DNA from: Maylandia zebra
Lineage: Eukaryota > Chordata > Actinopteri > Cichliformes > Cichlidae
DNA: 64,000 nt
Direction of reading: 5' to 3'
NCBI RefSeq assembly: GCF_041146795.1
Contig: NC_135185.1
Span: 11,093,529-11,157,528, forward strand
A model generated the notes under the pieces. It ran no database searches. It saw only the letters and a program-made list of their open reading frames with translations, and had not been told where the DNA came from. Within the stretch, counting starts at the first letter, position 1; the number at the start of each line of letters is the position of its first letter. The position numbers were made by a program, and so were the translations under genes. Shown here piece after piece: positions 44,950 to 56,597 of this stretch.

Positions 44950-47900
44950 CCTACTGCTTAAACTAAGACTGTACAAATTTAAGAAACACAATGGCAACAT
45001 TCAACAATTAGACTTAACAGACACGATAAGCAAAACGAACTCTTTAAAGTGTAAAATGTTATCACTCCACTGCGATTAATGAGCGTGGACAGACTTGGGT
45101 GTAGATGTTATTAGGCAGTGGCACTCAGACACTTTGTCAGCAGGTCATAAAGGGCATGAAGTCCAGACACATCTCAGGTGTAATCTTTGCGAGTCTGCTT
45201 GCCTGAAATGAACGGAGCTCCAACATTATCTTCAGGCTGGAATCGCCGATGTCCACATTCAGAGTCAGGGGTCCATAAATTTTACAGCCTGGCCTGAGAC
45301 CTCATTGCTGAGGCCGCACCGCAACTTTAGCCATGTGGCGGTCCAGGAAAACAGCAGGAAAGGAGAAAAGGAGATTATGTGACAACCGCCGGCGTTATGA
45401 TCTAAAGTGCGCGTCCATATTTTTCTCTTTACAACCCTAATGGAGCATGTAATGACAGTCCTCGCTCATCTCGGCTCTTACGTCCCATTAAAATGTATTT
45501 ATTGGAGATAAAACACAGATTCTGATCTCGGGTGCAGAATTTGCTGCTTCCTACGGCTAAATTGAGGAAAATGTTTTTCTTATTGTTCTACTGGTAATAC
45601 AAGCTGATTCAGTCAGTCTCTGCTTGATAACTGCTGTCTGGGGTGCTGTTTTTGAATCTCACTGACTATCTGTGATATTCAGCCTGGAGCAGCTGAGCAG
45701 TAAAGAGTCATATAGGAATCACTAAACAAATAATTACTCTGTTCTTCTGCTTTGAAACGTAATATTTATTCCTTTAGCCGCAGACAGCATGTGTGTGTAC
45801 ATGTACGAATGAATGAGTAAAGGAAAACTCCACCCACGTGGACGCTGCTGACACATCAAACACCTTAGAGGTAAAGATCACACCCAAACTCATTTTTAAT
45901 TCCTCCTTTGTCTCGTTGTGCTGCTTGGAGACGAGCTGAGCTCCGGCTGTGACAGACAGCCCAGGAATGTCTGTCAGGACAACATATGGGAGCAGCTGGA
46001 AGGACACCAGGCTGGGGGCCGGCACACCAAAATTAGAATCCTCGAATTCCTGTTTCGGAGTATTCCTGCACTCAGGTTTGAAGCACACATTCCAAATAAC
46101 AGGATTTATGTGACGTGTGCTATATAAATGTCACAACATATAAAAGCTCCTGTCATGTAAAAATACTATTCAGCTGCCTTTAAAGGGCCACACCAGTGTG
46201 TCTGCAAGCAGTTTGTCTTCAATTAATAGAAAACATGTTCCCAGTACACATTTTGCTGACCCGTTTGAGTGCATTCAGTGCACTTTTACGATGCTGGTTT
46301 TATTCTTCCCCACATTCAACAGACTCTCGCATTTTCAGCTGTGTGATTGAAAATCAGCCCTGCATTAGCTGCTGTCTGCATTACAGGAGCTTTGTGTGGA
46401 GCTCATTTATTCTTGGACGCTGAAAATGTGCATTGCATGACATTTATGATATTGATCTAATGACACGGGAGGAAATAAAGTTTGGAGCAGTGGGGAAAAT
46501 ACAGAAAATTGTCAGTTTATAAGACGATAAACAACAGATAGGTTCAAATGTAGTGTTTCCCAGACTCTTTTTCCACCATCAGCAATTAAAAGTAACACAA
46601 TAGGCACCGTGATAGACGTCTTAAAGCCACAATTGCCACTGTGGCTGCATGCACGCTTGTTAGCCGTGTTAGTGCAGTGCCCAGACTCTCAGTCTGAAGC
46701 TCCTGGGTTGTGTTGACAGGTACAGCCTGCACTTAAATCTCTGTATTTCCAGGATGGATGGTCCCAAGTTTACGATAAGACTCTGACCTCTACGTGCCCG
46801 CATCCTCCACATCTGAAGTGGCCTGTCTGCTGAAGTCTTCACTTCAGATGTCAGAAGTCCCTACTGACTCCTTGTGATCTGCCCATAGCGTACCCTACAT
46901 GTCAAACTGCTGCATTGCTGGCTGGTGTTGTGGAATTTTACTTTTTCAAACATCTGAAGTCCACATGAAGCCGTCCGCTGCCGTGGCTCTTCTCCAGAAC
47001 TGCGTTTCTATAGATGCCTACGTAGCTGGAAACACTCGTGTTGTGCATGCACGCTTGACTTGTGCGCATGAAAGCACACTCGGAGGATATTTCTTTTGGA
47101 ATAAGCGCGATGGAATCATTACAGTCGACTGCTTCGGCACAAGGTATCCAAAATGGGATGCTAGCACCGTGACAAATTGCAGCAAGTGATGATTTCTTGT
47201 GATTATGAGCTCAGCCGTAAAAGTGAATAATTTGTCATAGAACAAATATAACTAGGCTGTGTTATGTTAACGATGTCATTTCCGTCCAAGCAGTCAAAAA
47301 TGAAAAATCTGCATGTAAGAACTGTGCTCTTACCTGTTGCTGAAGCATCTAATTTACGCTAAGATTCTTTAAGCTAGTTGTGCATACTGAGCCAACCTTT
47401 AATGCTTAAAACCTTTTCATTTCTGTGTTGTACCACTGTCCTGCTTGTGTCCTTTAAACAATTTTTCATGCAAAATATAGAAACATCTACTGGATGGAGA
47501 CAAATGGAGTCGGGGTGCTCGGAGCCCCTTAAATTGCCGAGACAAAGAACAAGGCTTGAAATGTAATAGGTCTGACCTAAATAGATTTTACAGTCGCTCC
47601 GTTTGAGCTCGGGGAGCCGACATGTGCAAAAAACATCGAGCAGAGGTAAGAGGCACGGCACATTATCTTCCTCCTCCTTTACATAGCCTCCCGTGAAATA
47701 TAGTTGGGCTAAGCTCAATGCCATGCAGGCTGCAGCCTGTGGAGACCAGGTGGGAGCTGTGAAACGCAGTCATGCAAAGTCTTACATAACCCTGCACAGA
47801 CGGGCTGTATTTCAGCTTGCACAAACCTAAAGCCCAGCCCCTTTCATCCAGATAACTTTGTAAAAAACAAAGAATGTGCAGAAGGTAACTGTGAAGGAGA

Positions 47901-49500
47901 CGGTAAATTACAGATGAAGTGATGGAAAGTGAGAAAGCTCAAAGGAGAAGAGCGAATGAAAAAGGTGAGGATGTATGGGAGAGGAACGTGAGGCTGGAGA
48001 TAATGAAAAAAGTCTGAGCATCGTTTATCCTCACTGAAGCAGGAGAATTTATGTTGTCTAGAGATGTATGATGGATGCCTGAACCACCAAACCCCGGGGA
48101 AGTGGGATGTGCATCCATCTATGTCAGAAACCACCATCTCCCTCTCTCGGGCCTCTTTCCAGGAGACGCTGCGGAGCCTCCATAGTGAACACAGAAGCTG
48201 CTGAGATTAAGTCATGGAAAATGCGGGACCCCAAAGTTTGTAATTGCTTAATTGTATAGCCTCTCTCTCCCCTCCACTATTCCTCGGGCTGCTCTCTATC
48301 ACTGATGCGAGTATGAACTAGAAGGCTCTGCCTGAGAGGTGTGCATGCATACATGTGCCTGCACATGAATCCTAGCAGTGATTGTTGGAAGTCAGCTGTA
48401 GCTCGCCTGTGACTGGCGGTTCTCTGAATTAGAGCCATTTTTCCACTTCAAACCACAGGACTCACATTCTGGTGTGTTGTTATACAGCCGATGGGGGTGG
48501 AGTTGTGTGTGTGTGTGTGTGTGCAGGGGGCGATTCGTATGTTTTCTCTGGTGTGTAACACATCCAGCTTCTCTGTACACTGACAAGAACAAATGTGCAA
48601 AGAGCAGCTCCATCAGCACAGGTTTGGTTGTCAGTTCTCAGTTGCAGTGACTTTATTTGCCGTGAGCAATAAAAGTCGGTTTTATTGCCTTGTAAAGCTG
48701 TCAAATTATCATTCTTGAGTAGACTTTAATTATTTTTCATATGCCAGTGTGGCGTTTAAATGATTTTTAAACATTCTTTGGCTTTTATAAACCCACAGAG
48801 GTGCTCAGCCTCACAGGAGCCCACCACAGAGGGAAACGCCCAGGTGAGCATCTGCGTTTGCCAGGTTTCCGTGCCATCTGAGCCCTGGATGGCTGTGAAA
48901 GTCAGCACTCCCTGGAGTGTAGTCCAGCAGAACAGTAAAGAAATGGGAAGTATTCATGTTCGCTGGCCTGTGAGATCTCATGATACATACGATTGCTTGT
49001 TCTCAAAGACCGAGGCTCACCAGGAGGAGTGTTTTTTAAATCAATCTCCCCTCAGTGTCTTAACGTCTGAAGGAAGATGAATTCTTTAATAATAATCAGT
49101 CTTCTGTGACCGTTGGGACTCTGCTGGGCTCATGAAACGATTAGAGGGCCTTAGCTGTCTTATAACACAAGAACATCCTCGCTCATCCACCGTGCAGGCT
49201 CTGAGCATTTAAACAGATGCACGAAGGATTTCCTCTCGTCCAAAATTTCCGCCATCCCTGTCAGTTCGGACAAGAGTTATGATGACACACGTCGCTGCTG
49301 ATGTCATGATTGTGTAAAGATTCCAGCAGCAGATTGAAATACCTGCTGCAGACAAACAGCAGGGCTTGCCAAGAACATATGACTTAATTTCATAGAATAA
49401 TATTTACTCTCACTGTGCTCTTCACTTAAATGCAACCTGCAGGCTTTTTAACATGCTTCAGCCCACACGCCAACCAATTACAATCACTCTTTTTATTAAA
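44950..49500. other. Intergenic region, nothing recognised
   Basis: Contains scattered ORFs of up to about 116 codons on both strands, none with family motifs or coherent splice sites. A (GT)n run lies at about 48506-48524. An exon-like 43-nt segment near 48799-48841, bounded by ag and gtgagc, has no partner exons. Confidence 0.35.
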
Positions 49501-49545
49501 AGCACAGATCATGTAACTGTCGTTCTCTAAACCTAAAAGAGAATT

Positions 49546-50154
49546 ATGGATTTGATCAACTGGTCCCTGAGTGCTATTGACACCCTTTTCTCAACGAGAA
49601 GTCGGGGCTCGGGAGAGCCTGAGTGCCCTGGAGGGACTTTCCCTGCCGGTTACACGATGGACGGGTGGCAGAACTGGAGGACCGTGTGCCTGGCGGGACT
49701 GTCGATCGAGGACGCTGAAGATATCTACCTATTCGGAACCATGATAACAGGGTTCATGCTGATCGGCGTTGGCCTAGCCCTGCTTTATCGGAGAAATAAG
49801 AGAGCGGAACCGGCTGTTCAAACCCCCACATGGCTGCCCGCTGGATTCGAAGCGCGGGGACGAGGTGCGACCTCTCACAACGAACGTAATATGGTCAACA
49901 CCTTGGAGACGCTTACTGCTGCTGTGAAGGCTCAAAACAACACCATTGAGCGTATGAGGGGAAACATCAGAGAAAGGCCTGCTCAAAATGACACCCTTGA
50001 GCGACAGTTGGAAAACATCGCAGAACGGATCACTGCAGTTGTGAAGTCTCAGAATCAAAAGACTGACAACACCTTGGAACTGAAGTTTGATACCATCATG
50101 GGGAGGCTCGCAGCTCTTCAACGCGAAGTTGAGGGACCTGTCTCAGAGTGCTAA
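49546..50154 (+). CDS. Intronless 202-aa single-pass membrane/coiled-coil protein encoded in a retroposed unit
   Basis: The ORF starts at ATG 49546, after aaaagagaattatgg, and has no introns. Residues 1-58 contain two cysteines (C27, C48) and Trp-rich DGWQNWRTVC. Residues 60-81 form a hydrophobic segment (IYLFGTMITGFMLIGVGLAL) followed by basic YRRNKR, a classic stop-transfer signal. Residues about 112-195 are polar with heptad-spaced Leu/Ile/Val (NTLETLTAAVKAQ, NDTLERQLENIAERITAVV, NTLELKFDTIMGRLAALQ), predicting a long coiled coil in three related repeats. There is no obvious signal peptide, so a signal-anchor topology is likely. I do not recognise a named domain. The GC-rich codon use contrasts with the AT-rich flanks. 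The downstream sequence ends like a retroposon, so this is probably an element-encoded or retrocopied protein, not a conventional gene. Confidence 0.6.
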   Translation: MDLINWSLSAIDTLFSTRSRGSGEPECPGGTFPAGYTMDGWQNWRTVCLAGLSIEDAEDIYLFGTMITGFMLIGVGLALLYRRNKRAEPAVQTPTWLPAGFEARGRGATSHNERNMVNTLETLTAAVKAQNNTIERMRGNIRERPAQNDTLERQLENIAERITAVVKSQNQKTDNTLELKFDTIMGRLAALQREVEGPVSEC

Positions 50155-50792
50155 AATTCGAGCTGCTCACAAAACAGAAATTAACAATATTCAACATTCG
50201 GACACCACGGCGCCAGCTGCAGGCCCAAGGCTGGAGCCCACCAAAACAACTTCCTGATAACGACTGTGTGATGACTGTTCTTCCCGTCCCATGAAGGCCA
50301 CCTGGGTTGGCTGGCAGACTGTTTACTTAGCCTGATAGAGCGAAGGACACTGTCTCCGCTGAACTCTGGACACGCACACACGTACACTTACACTGATAAG
50401 CACACACTCATCCCCCCTCCCTTCCAAACGCCTTCGATGCTTGTTTCCTGAAGGGGCAGCACGGCGGGTCTGTGTGCCGCGCTGGAATGATAGCGCTGTG
50501 CAGGGTGGCTGCTGTGTTCGCTTCGGATTACTCCTCAACCCCCACCCACCCCTGTGGCTTGTCATGTCTTCACAATGTTGTGCTGTGGACATTTATGTGC
50601 TTCTTGTGCAGAGGAGTTTTTTTTGTTTCCTGTTCTCATGCTGTCCTACCATGGAAGCATAGCATGAGTAGGAGTCTCTTTTTTTCCTCTGGTACTTTCC
50701 CCAGTGTAGTGTACATTTCAATGTTTTTTTCTGATTCTACCAATCTCTGACCTGTATCCCCATGTAATGTTTGTGCTATATGTGTAAGGTCG

Positions 50793-50795
<3 letters not shown>

Positions 50796-50823
<28 letters not shown>
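50796..50823 (+). repeat. 28-nt G homopolymer
   Basis: Uninterrupted G run preceded by cggga, giving more than 30 nt with strong G-quadruplex potential. It lies in the 3' part of the putative retroposon. The exact length may be affected by assembly. Confidence 0.85.
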
Positions 50824-50865
50824 TCCTATTTCACTGCAGGGCAACCTGCATGTGACGAATAAAGC

Positions 50866-50866
<1 letters not shown>

Positions 50867-50900
<34 letters not shown>
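50867..50900 (+). repeat. (TTGA)n tandem tail
   Basis: About eight TTGA units immediately follow AATAAAGC. Interpreted as the 3' tail of the putative retroposon; alternatively a plain tetranucleotide microsatellite. Confidence 0.8.
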
Positions 50901-50901
<1 letters not shown>

Positions 50902-53900
50902 CTGGATGAACCGTGATGGGCTCTGAAGTACCAATAAAATCACAGCTACTCTCAAAGCTGCTCTGCTAACAGTGATAATAAGCTTTTGGGCTTCAAGTAA
51001 GCAACGACAAGTTTAATGCCATCATGCTGCAGATTGTAAAACGGAGAATTTTCCTCTGCACAAAAGCCAAGGCAACATTATTTTTGGTATAACAGTGTCG
51101 GGATGCATTTCCAGCGTTTCCACAGTAAAACGATGCGGTCAGCTTCATCGCAGACAGATTAACATCTCTTCTGGGAAACAAGGTGTCAAACCTATCAGCA
51201 TCGACATGTGGAGTAAAAGCAAACAGCCTGAGAAGGAGCTAACAGCACGGTGAATTTTACGAAAGAATAACGTGAACATTCAACACTTGTGTTCACGTGT
51301 GGTCCCACGGGTCATCGTCTTCTGAACAGACTAAACAGAAACCGCTCAATAACATCAGAGACAAACAGGAAGTTTGAATCACATGAGCATTTATTTAAGT
51401 GTGTTTGTGCAAGTGTGCGAGAGGAATTACTCACTCCCTGGGAATAAATGGACTAAGCACAGATGTTCGTACCAGTAGTTTCACTTTCATATTGAGGGTT
51501 TTCTCATGACTGATTTTTTTATTGGATTGGAGTAATATGAGAGGATGAAGGGGCAGGATGTGATGAGCCGGAAACACTGCAGACCGTGGTGCAAATCACC
51601 TTTAGTCTGACGCTTTATTATCCCCGACTGGTGTACATGTTACCCTGGTTCATGTTTCAGATTTGCTCCAAACCAACATTTTATGGTGTGATTTAGTGCT
51701 TTTTGTGTTTTTTCTACTCGCAGTGGCTTGCAGAGCTGGTAGTATTACGATTAACTAAACACAGCCTTCTCCTCAACAGGAAATATAATATCTTCTTAAA
51801 TGACAGCAGGTATTAAAACTGCATAAAATGTTACTTGCGTTGCATATCAGCAAAGGGCAACATTTTTAATACACTTTCCAGACTCGTGGTGCAGTTTCCA
51901 GGCCTCAACATCTGGAAACAGTCCATCTATTTTCCACATTTCACCTTTCAGACCAGTCAGGAAAATTCTTGAGTTCACCATTAGCTCGTAGCACAAATGG
52001 CTGTTTATCATTTAGGTTAAGAACCACAGTCAGACAGACGTGTAGGAAAAAGATCTCTTTCAGGAGATCCTATGTAGGCCTCTGAAAAACTTTTTAAGAG
52101 GTTCATTAGCAGCGAGCATCGTTAATTGACTCTTCTTCATTAACTGATCATCATCAGTGTGAGACCTCTGCATTTATGTGCATTAACACAATCCTACAAT
52201 CTTCTCAACTATCAAAGTCAATCACTCAAGAAGTTGTGAGCTCTTTCAGGAGAGGGCGTAACAGCAAATTCAAATTGTAGAAGATGGCAGCGTGGTTTAG
52301 ATTTGTGGAGATGTTTGTCCATAAGGCTCATCACCATCAGCCACCTCATTCCAGCTGTCAGCACGGTGGTGTAGGGCTGATGATTTGGGCTTCTTGCAGT
52401 CACTGAGTGGACCGTGAGCTCCTCTCTATACCAAAGTATACTGAGGCCATCTGTCCCACAGCTAAAGCTCGGCCTAATCTGGGTCACAGCAGAGTTAAAC
52501 CCTTCCCATCGCAGCTAAAATGCTGTGATGGGACCTTCAGAGAGCTGTGCATGAACAGATCCCCGCAAGCCTCAATGAAGTGAAGCAGCACTAACACTGA
52601 AGGAGACTGGACCAGAATCCACAGCGATGTGAGAGACTGACAGTCACACAGAAACCGTAACTCACTATTCAAAGGCAGCAACCACTTTAAAACACAACAT
52701 ATTCACTATAATTAAAATTCTAATTATTATACTCAAACCTTTAAAGCTGTGCTGCATGTTTGAGAAGTAGCAACAGAGAAAGTTACGGAGCAGTAAATCG
52801 TTTCAGGGTTTAATTTGCTGTTAGCGACAGCTGATGCTTATCTGAGTGCCACCCCGCAGCCTTAATGTGATTATGAGTTTAACAGGCTGGTGTTTTCTCT
52901 GCACAGCAAAGTATGCAGGGGTGGGGAAAAGGTGAAATCATGATGTCAGCCTGACGGAGTCTGCCACATTAACGGTCTTTGCTTCTGACACAATCCGTCT
53001 GCTGAAACAGTGACCTCATACTTAATTTAACACATGGTGCACAAACCCAAACGGAAGGTGCCGATAGCACCGGCGCAGATGATAAAACGGCCTTTTCCAA
53101 AGCAAAGTGATGAATTGATGCCACTCGGTGAGGTCACGTCACCATTTCTTTCTTCGTACATGTGCAGAAACTTGTGTTGAAAGCAGTTTATCTTGGAAAT
53201 CTGACACCGTGCCGACTACACACAGCACAGAGCTCCTGTGTTTTCAGCGCCCACCAGGCTTCGTGATTACTTTCCAAGCCTTCCATGCATGCAAATTCAG
53301 CTCCCAGGCTTCACTTTCCGCTCATTAAAAGCGGGCCCTCAAACTCAGGTTGAGAACGACAAATCTCTCCGGTCATCACATTTCTCCGCTAAAACAATAC
53401 TGCAGTGTGTCGACTCAGCACTTCCTCCTCTTCCCACGTTTGGGGGCAGGAGCGGGCCTCGCGGTTCTTGTGCTGGGACGTTTTATTGACTGTTGGACAA
53501 AAAAGGTTTGGAGGCGTGTGCGTGCTGCAGGTGGGGATTCAAGTGCAAACACACACACGGGAACACATTACATCACGGCCGGATGCTCATACTCTGGAGG
53601 TCGGGTTACCCGGTGTTGCCCTCGTTAAAGGTTCTCCTCTTTTTCCTTAAAACCCAATTGTGGCGTTTTCGGCTTCGTTTCTCAGTCACGGTGACCTTTA
53701 CAGAGGTCAACTCAAAACCTGGACACAACATGGCTGTGAGACTGTTTTGTGTCCATCAACAGCAACAACAACATAACCATGAACTGAAAATGGCGTTGCA
53801 TGAAGTGGGTTTAAAGGCATGACCTAATTTGGTTGTAGCCAGCCAGCGAAGGATTGCCTCATTGGAGTAAAGTTCAGGCCGCCATTAAGAGCTCATAAAA

Positions 53901-54914
53901 TGACTCGTATGAGATTTTTGCACACCCTGAAGCACCAGGTCACCACAAATAAAGAGTGTATGTCCCACTGCCCCATTTCTTCTTTTTTCAACTCCAATAA
54001 CATCTGAAGATGCAGACTGGTTCACCCGAGAGAGAAGAGCTGTTTATACAGGGTGTGAGTTCAGTGGCTCTGAGGTTTCCATGTGCTGACCCAAAATAGT
54101 GATGACAAGAAACTTGCTGTTGTTTTGAAATAAGTGAGGACATACATCCTCGTTCATTTCAGCCAGGATGTAATTAGATTACATTGTGTACACGGCACAG
54201 TTTTTCCTCTGAGTGGTTCATGAAAACAGAAACGCCGCCTCGCTCATGCTCGTGTTTTTGTTGTGAATGATTACACCACATATTTCAGAGTCAAACCCAG
54301 AGGGTCAAATGACTGACGTGCAGGGAGGACGCAGGAGGAAATGATCACTTCAGAACAGAACAAAGAAGCAGGCCTCAACATTGACGAGATAATTTGGGGA
54401 CAGTTTCATGATCCTGCGTTTCAGACTTTCAGTTTCTGTTGAATGTTCTCTGTTTGTGTTCTTGTTCATATTCTGTGTTCGTAGTTCTCATTGTTAGCTA
54501 TGTTGTAAGCTTGTGTTCCTGTGTTCCCTGCTTCTAGTCTGTGTCTGTTTGGTCTCCCATGTTTACTTCCTGGCGTCCTGGAGCTGCTCTACAAATAGCG
54601 ATACTGTGCTGTGTTAAAGGTCCGTCTGCAGGTAGATTGTGTTACACGTCTGCAGGACTGACACAGCTGTTAGCATGTGACGTGTATCGATGATGAGCTA
54701 ACCTGCCGAAGGCTTTAGCTCTGATGATCTTGTTAGCGGTGGCACGGTCCTGCAGTGATCGAGCATTTGTGGAGTTACTGTTTCCATCTGTGTGTGATTC
54801 AGACCCAGGAAGCCAAAGATATCTAAAATGATAGATAAATGAAAGGCAGTAAACAAACACGGCCTGATTTGTATTAAAAAGCCACATTATTTCTTTTTTA
54901 GGATTATTAAATTG
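50901..54914. other. Intergenic region, no gene recognised
   Basis: Short ORFs only. A stretch at about 54420-54600, T-rich with repeated tgtgtt/tgttc words, resembles a dispersed fish repeat but could not be named. Confidence 0.35.
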
Positions 54915-56597
54915 CAGAGGTGTGGACTCGAGTCACATGACTTGGACTCGAGTCAGACTCGAGTCATTAATTTTATGACTTTAGACTTGACTTGAAAAAA
55001 TGTTCTAAGACTTGTGACTTGACTTGGACTTTTACACCAATGACTTGGGACTTGAATTGGACTTGAACCGGTTTACTTGAAAAGACTTGATATTTTACCC
55101 CAAATATAAAATTTAACACGCATATTATATAGAGATTGAAAATGTGACGTCATTCACGGGTAGAACCGCAAAGGATTCTGGGAACTCGTGGCAAGAGGTA
55201 CTAGCGCACACAGACTTTCAATTGAAATCAGTTATACAGCGATAAAAAGAAACACAAAAATGTCAAGAAGCTGTTGTATTATTAACTGCAATAGCCGGTC
55301 GCATGACAGCCACGGGAAGCCGACGGGTAAAGAGATCGGTTGTTATCAGATTACGTCGTTGAAGAGAAATTGTTCGAGCCATGTTTCCGAAGTAACAAAG
55401 AGGCGACGGGTGGCCTGGATTGCAGCCATTCAAAGGTCTAATATAACGTCCCAGAACCCTCCAGCTCACAGGTTAGTCTGCTCCAAGCATTTACACGAAG
55501 GTCAGTGTTTTTTAGTAGTTAATACGTCATTTTTCATAAAATAATTGGTGATATAGGTTACAAGCAAGTCTGGCGCTGAACAGAAATGGTCGCGCTATGC
55601 TCCTTTATTTATTGTGCATAAATAGTGAATTGTCCTGACACAATATTGCGTTTCGCTTCTGTTATTATGGTACATTGACAAAAACATACTTTTATTCACA
55701 GGATAAAACGGGTTTTTTTGTATCACTAATTGCCCAGTACGATTACAGCATACAATATTATTGTCACTGCTACATTTCTGTGATGCTACCAGAAATTATT
55801 TCCACTGCTAATTAATTACCGTTGAGCTCAAAGGTTATATTAATAAACGGTTAACGAATGTGTATTTATGACGACGATTTGTGAGACTGGTAAACTTATG
55901 ATACGTACGATGGTCTTTCGTTCTACACTGTGCGTTTCAAGGTCCTGCACCCATCCGTCGGTAAACTGTACCTGGGCTTGTTGCAGTGACCTGAAGTTAC
56001 TAAACTTTCATGAGTGTATGCACTCACTCCAAGAACCGTATAATTATAAATATGCATATAAATATGCTACGATGAGATAGCTGACTTCATCTAACTAGCA
56101 AATGTTGTCCAGGCTACGTTGGTGATGCAGTTTTTTTTTTAATGTGTATGATATTTTTGTCATGCGATTTTAAAGCCGGTCCTACAACCGCATCCAAGAA
56201 TAACATGCAGCTTATCTCAGAACTGTCGGTGAAAATTATTCTTGGAGCTAGGTTTAATTGAGCTGCATTTTAAAGAGGTGCAATTTCACAATTTGTGTAT
56301 ATTTTCTAAGTTCACTATTTTGTCATGTGTTGAGAAAAACACAGATTTAAAAATTACATGGTCTAATATTTACATTTAGCATATAACTGCAACATGCTTT
56401 TTTTCGTTTTTTTGAATGACTCGAAAGGACTTGAAATTCAAAGTTTCAGACTTGTGACTTGACTCGGACTTTTACACCAGTGACTTGAGACTCGACTCTG
56501 ACTTGCCTGACATTACTTGAGACTTGACTTGAGACTTGAGGATAAAGACTTGAGACTTACTTGAGACTTGCAAAACAATGACTTGGTCCCACCTCTG
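54915..56597 (+). mobile_element. hAT-like element copy B (8-bp TSD, THAP exon)
   Basis: This 1683-bp element has the same ends as copy A (CAGAGGTGTGGAC to GGTCCCACCTCTG) and a perfect 8-bp duplication TTAAATTG (54907-54914 and 56598-56605). It is collinear with copy A over its whole length with only scattered substitutions and small indels, so both inserted recently. Subterminal ACTTG arrays occupy about 180 nt at each end. They share a stretch (gacttgtgacttgact then ggacttttacacca) in the same orientation at both ends. It encodes one THAP exon and no transposase. Confidence 0.87.
55188..55500 (+). CDS. THAP zinc-finger exon in hAT-like copy B
   Basis: An internal ATG at 55260 begins [19 protein letters not shown], the typical N-terminal start of a THAP domain. 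An upstream in-frame ATG at 55188 would add 24 residues. The C2CH pattern is complete: Cys pair in CCIINC, conserved Trp in [11 protein letters not shown]-x2-H in VCSKH. The frame is open to a good donor G|gtcagt at 55501 (phase 1), after 80 codons from the internal ATG; unspliced it reads on to a stop at 55544. THAP domains bind DNA and occur at the N-terminus of P-element and some hAT-derived proteins such as THAP9 and THAP12, so this is probably the DNA-binding exon of the parental transposase gene. Confidence 0.7.

Larger units (their letters stand above)
49520..50900 (+). mobile_element. Putative retroposon carrying the 202-aa ORF, with (TTGA)n tail
   Basis: Downstream of the ORF are about 700 nt of GC-richer non-coding sequence with a 28-nt G run (50796-50823), a conserved-looking ggcaacctgcatgtgacg, AATAAA (50858-50863) and a tandem (TTGA)n tail (about 50867-50900). 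AATAAA followed within a few nucleotides by a short tandem repeat is how fish L2/CR1-type retroposons end. The 5' boundary and target duplication could not be found, so the start given is approximate. No reverse transcriptase is present, so mobilisation would have to be in trans. Confidence 0.5.

Noticed and set aside
45774-46088. 104-aa minus-strand ORF
   Set aside because: Composition and lack of motifs or neighbours suggest a spurious frame.
46899-47189. 96-aa plus-strand Cys-containing ORF
   Set aside because: Looked like a possible secreted peptide but has no signal peptide or regular Cys spacing.
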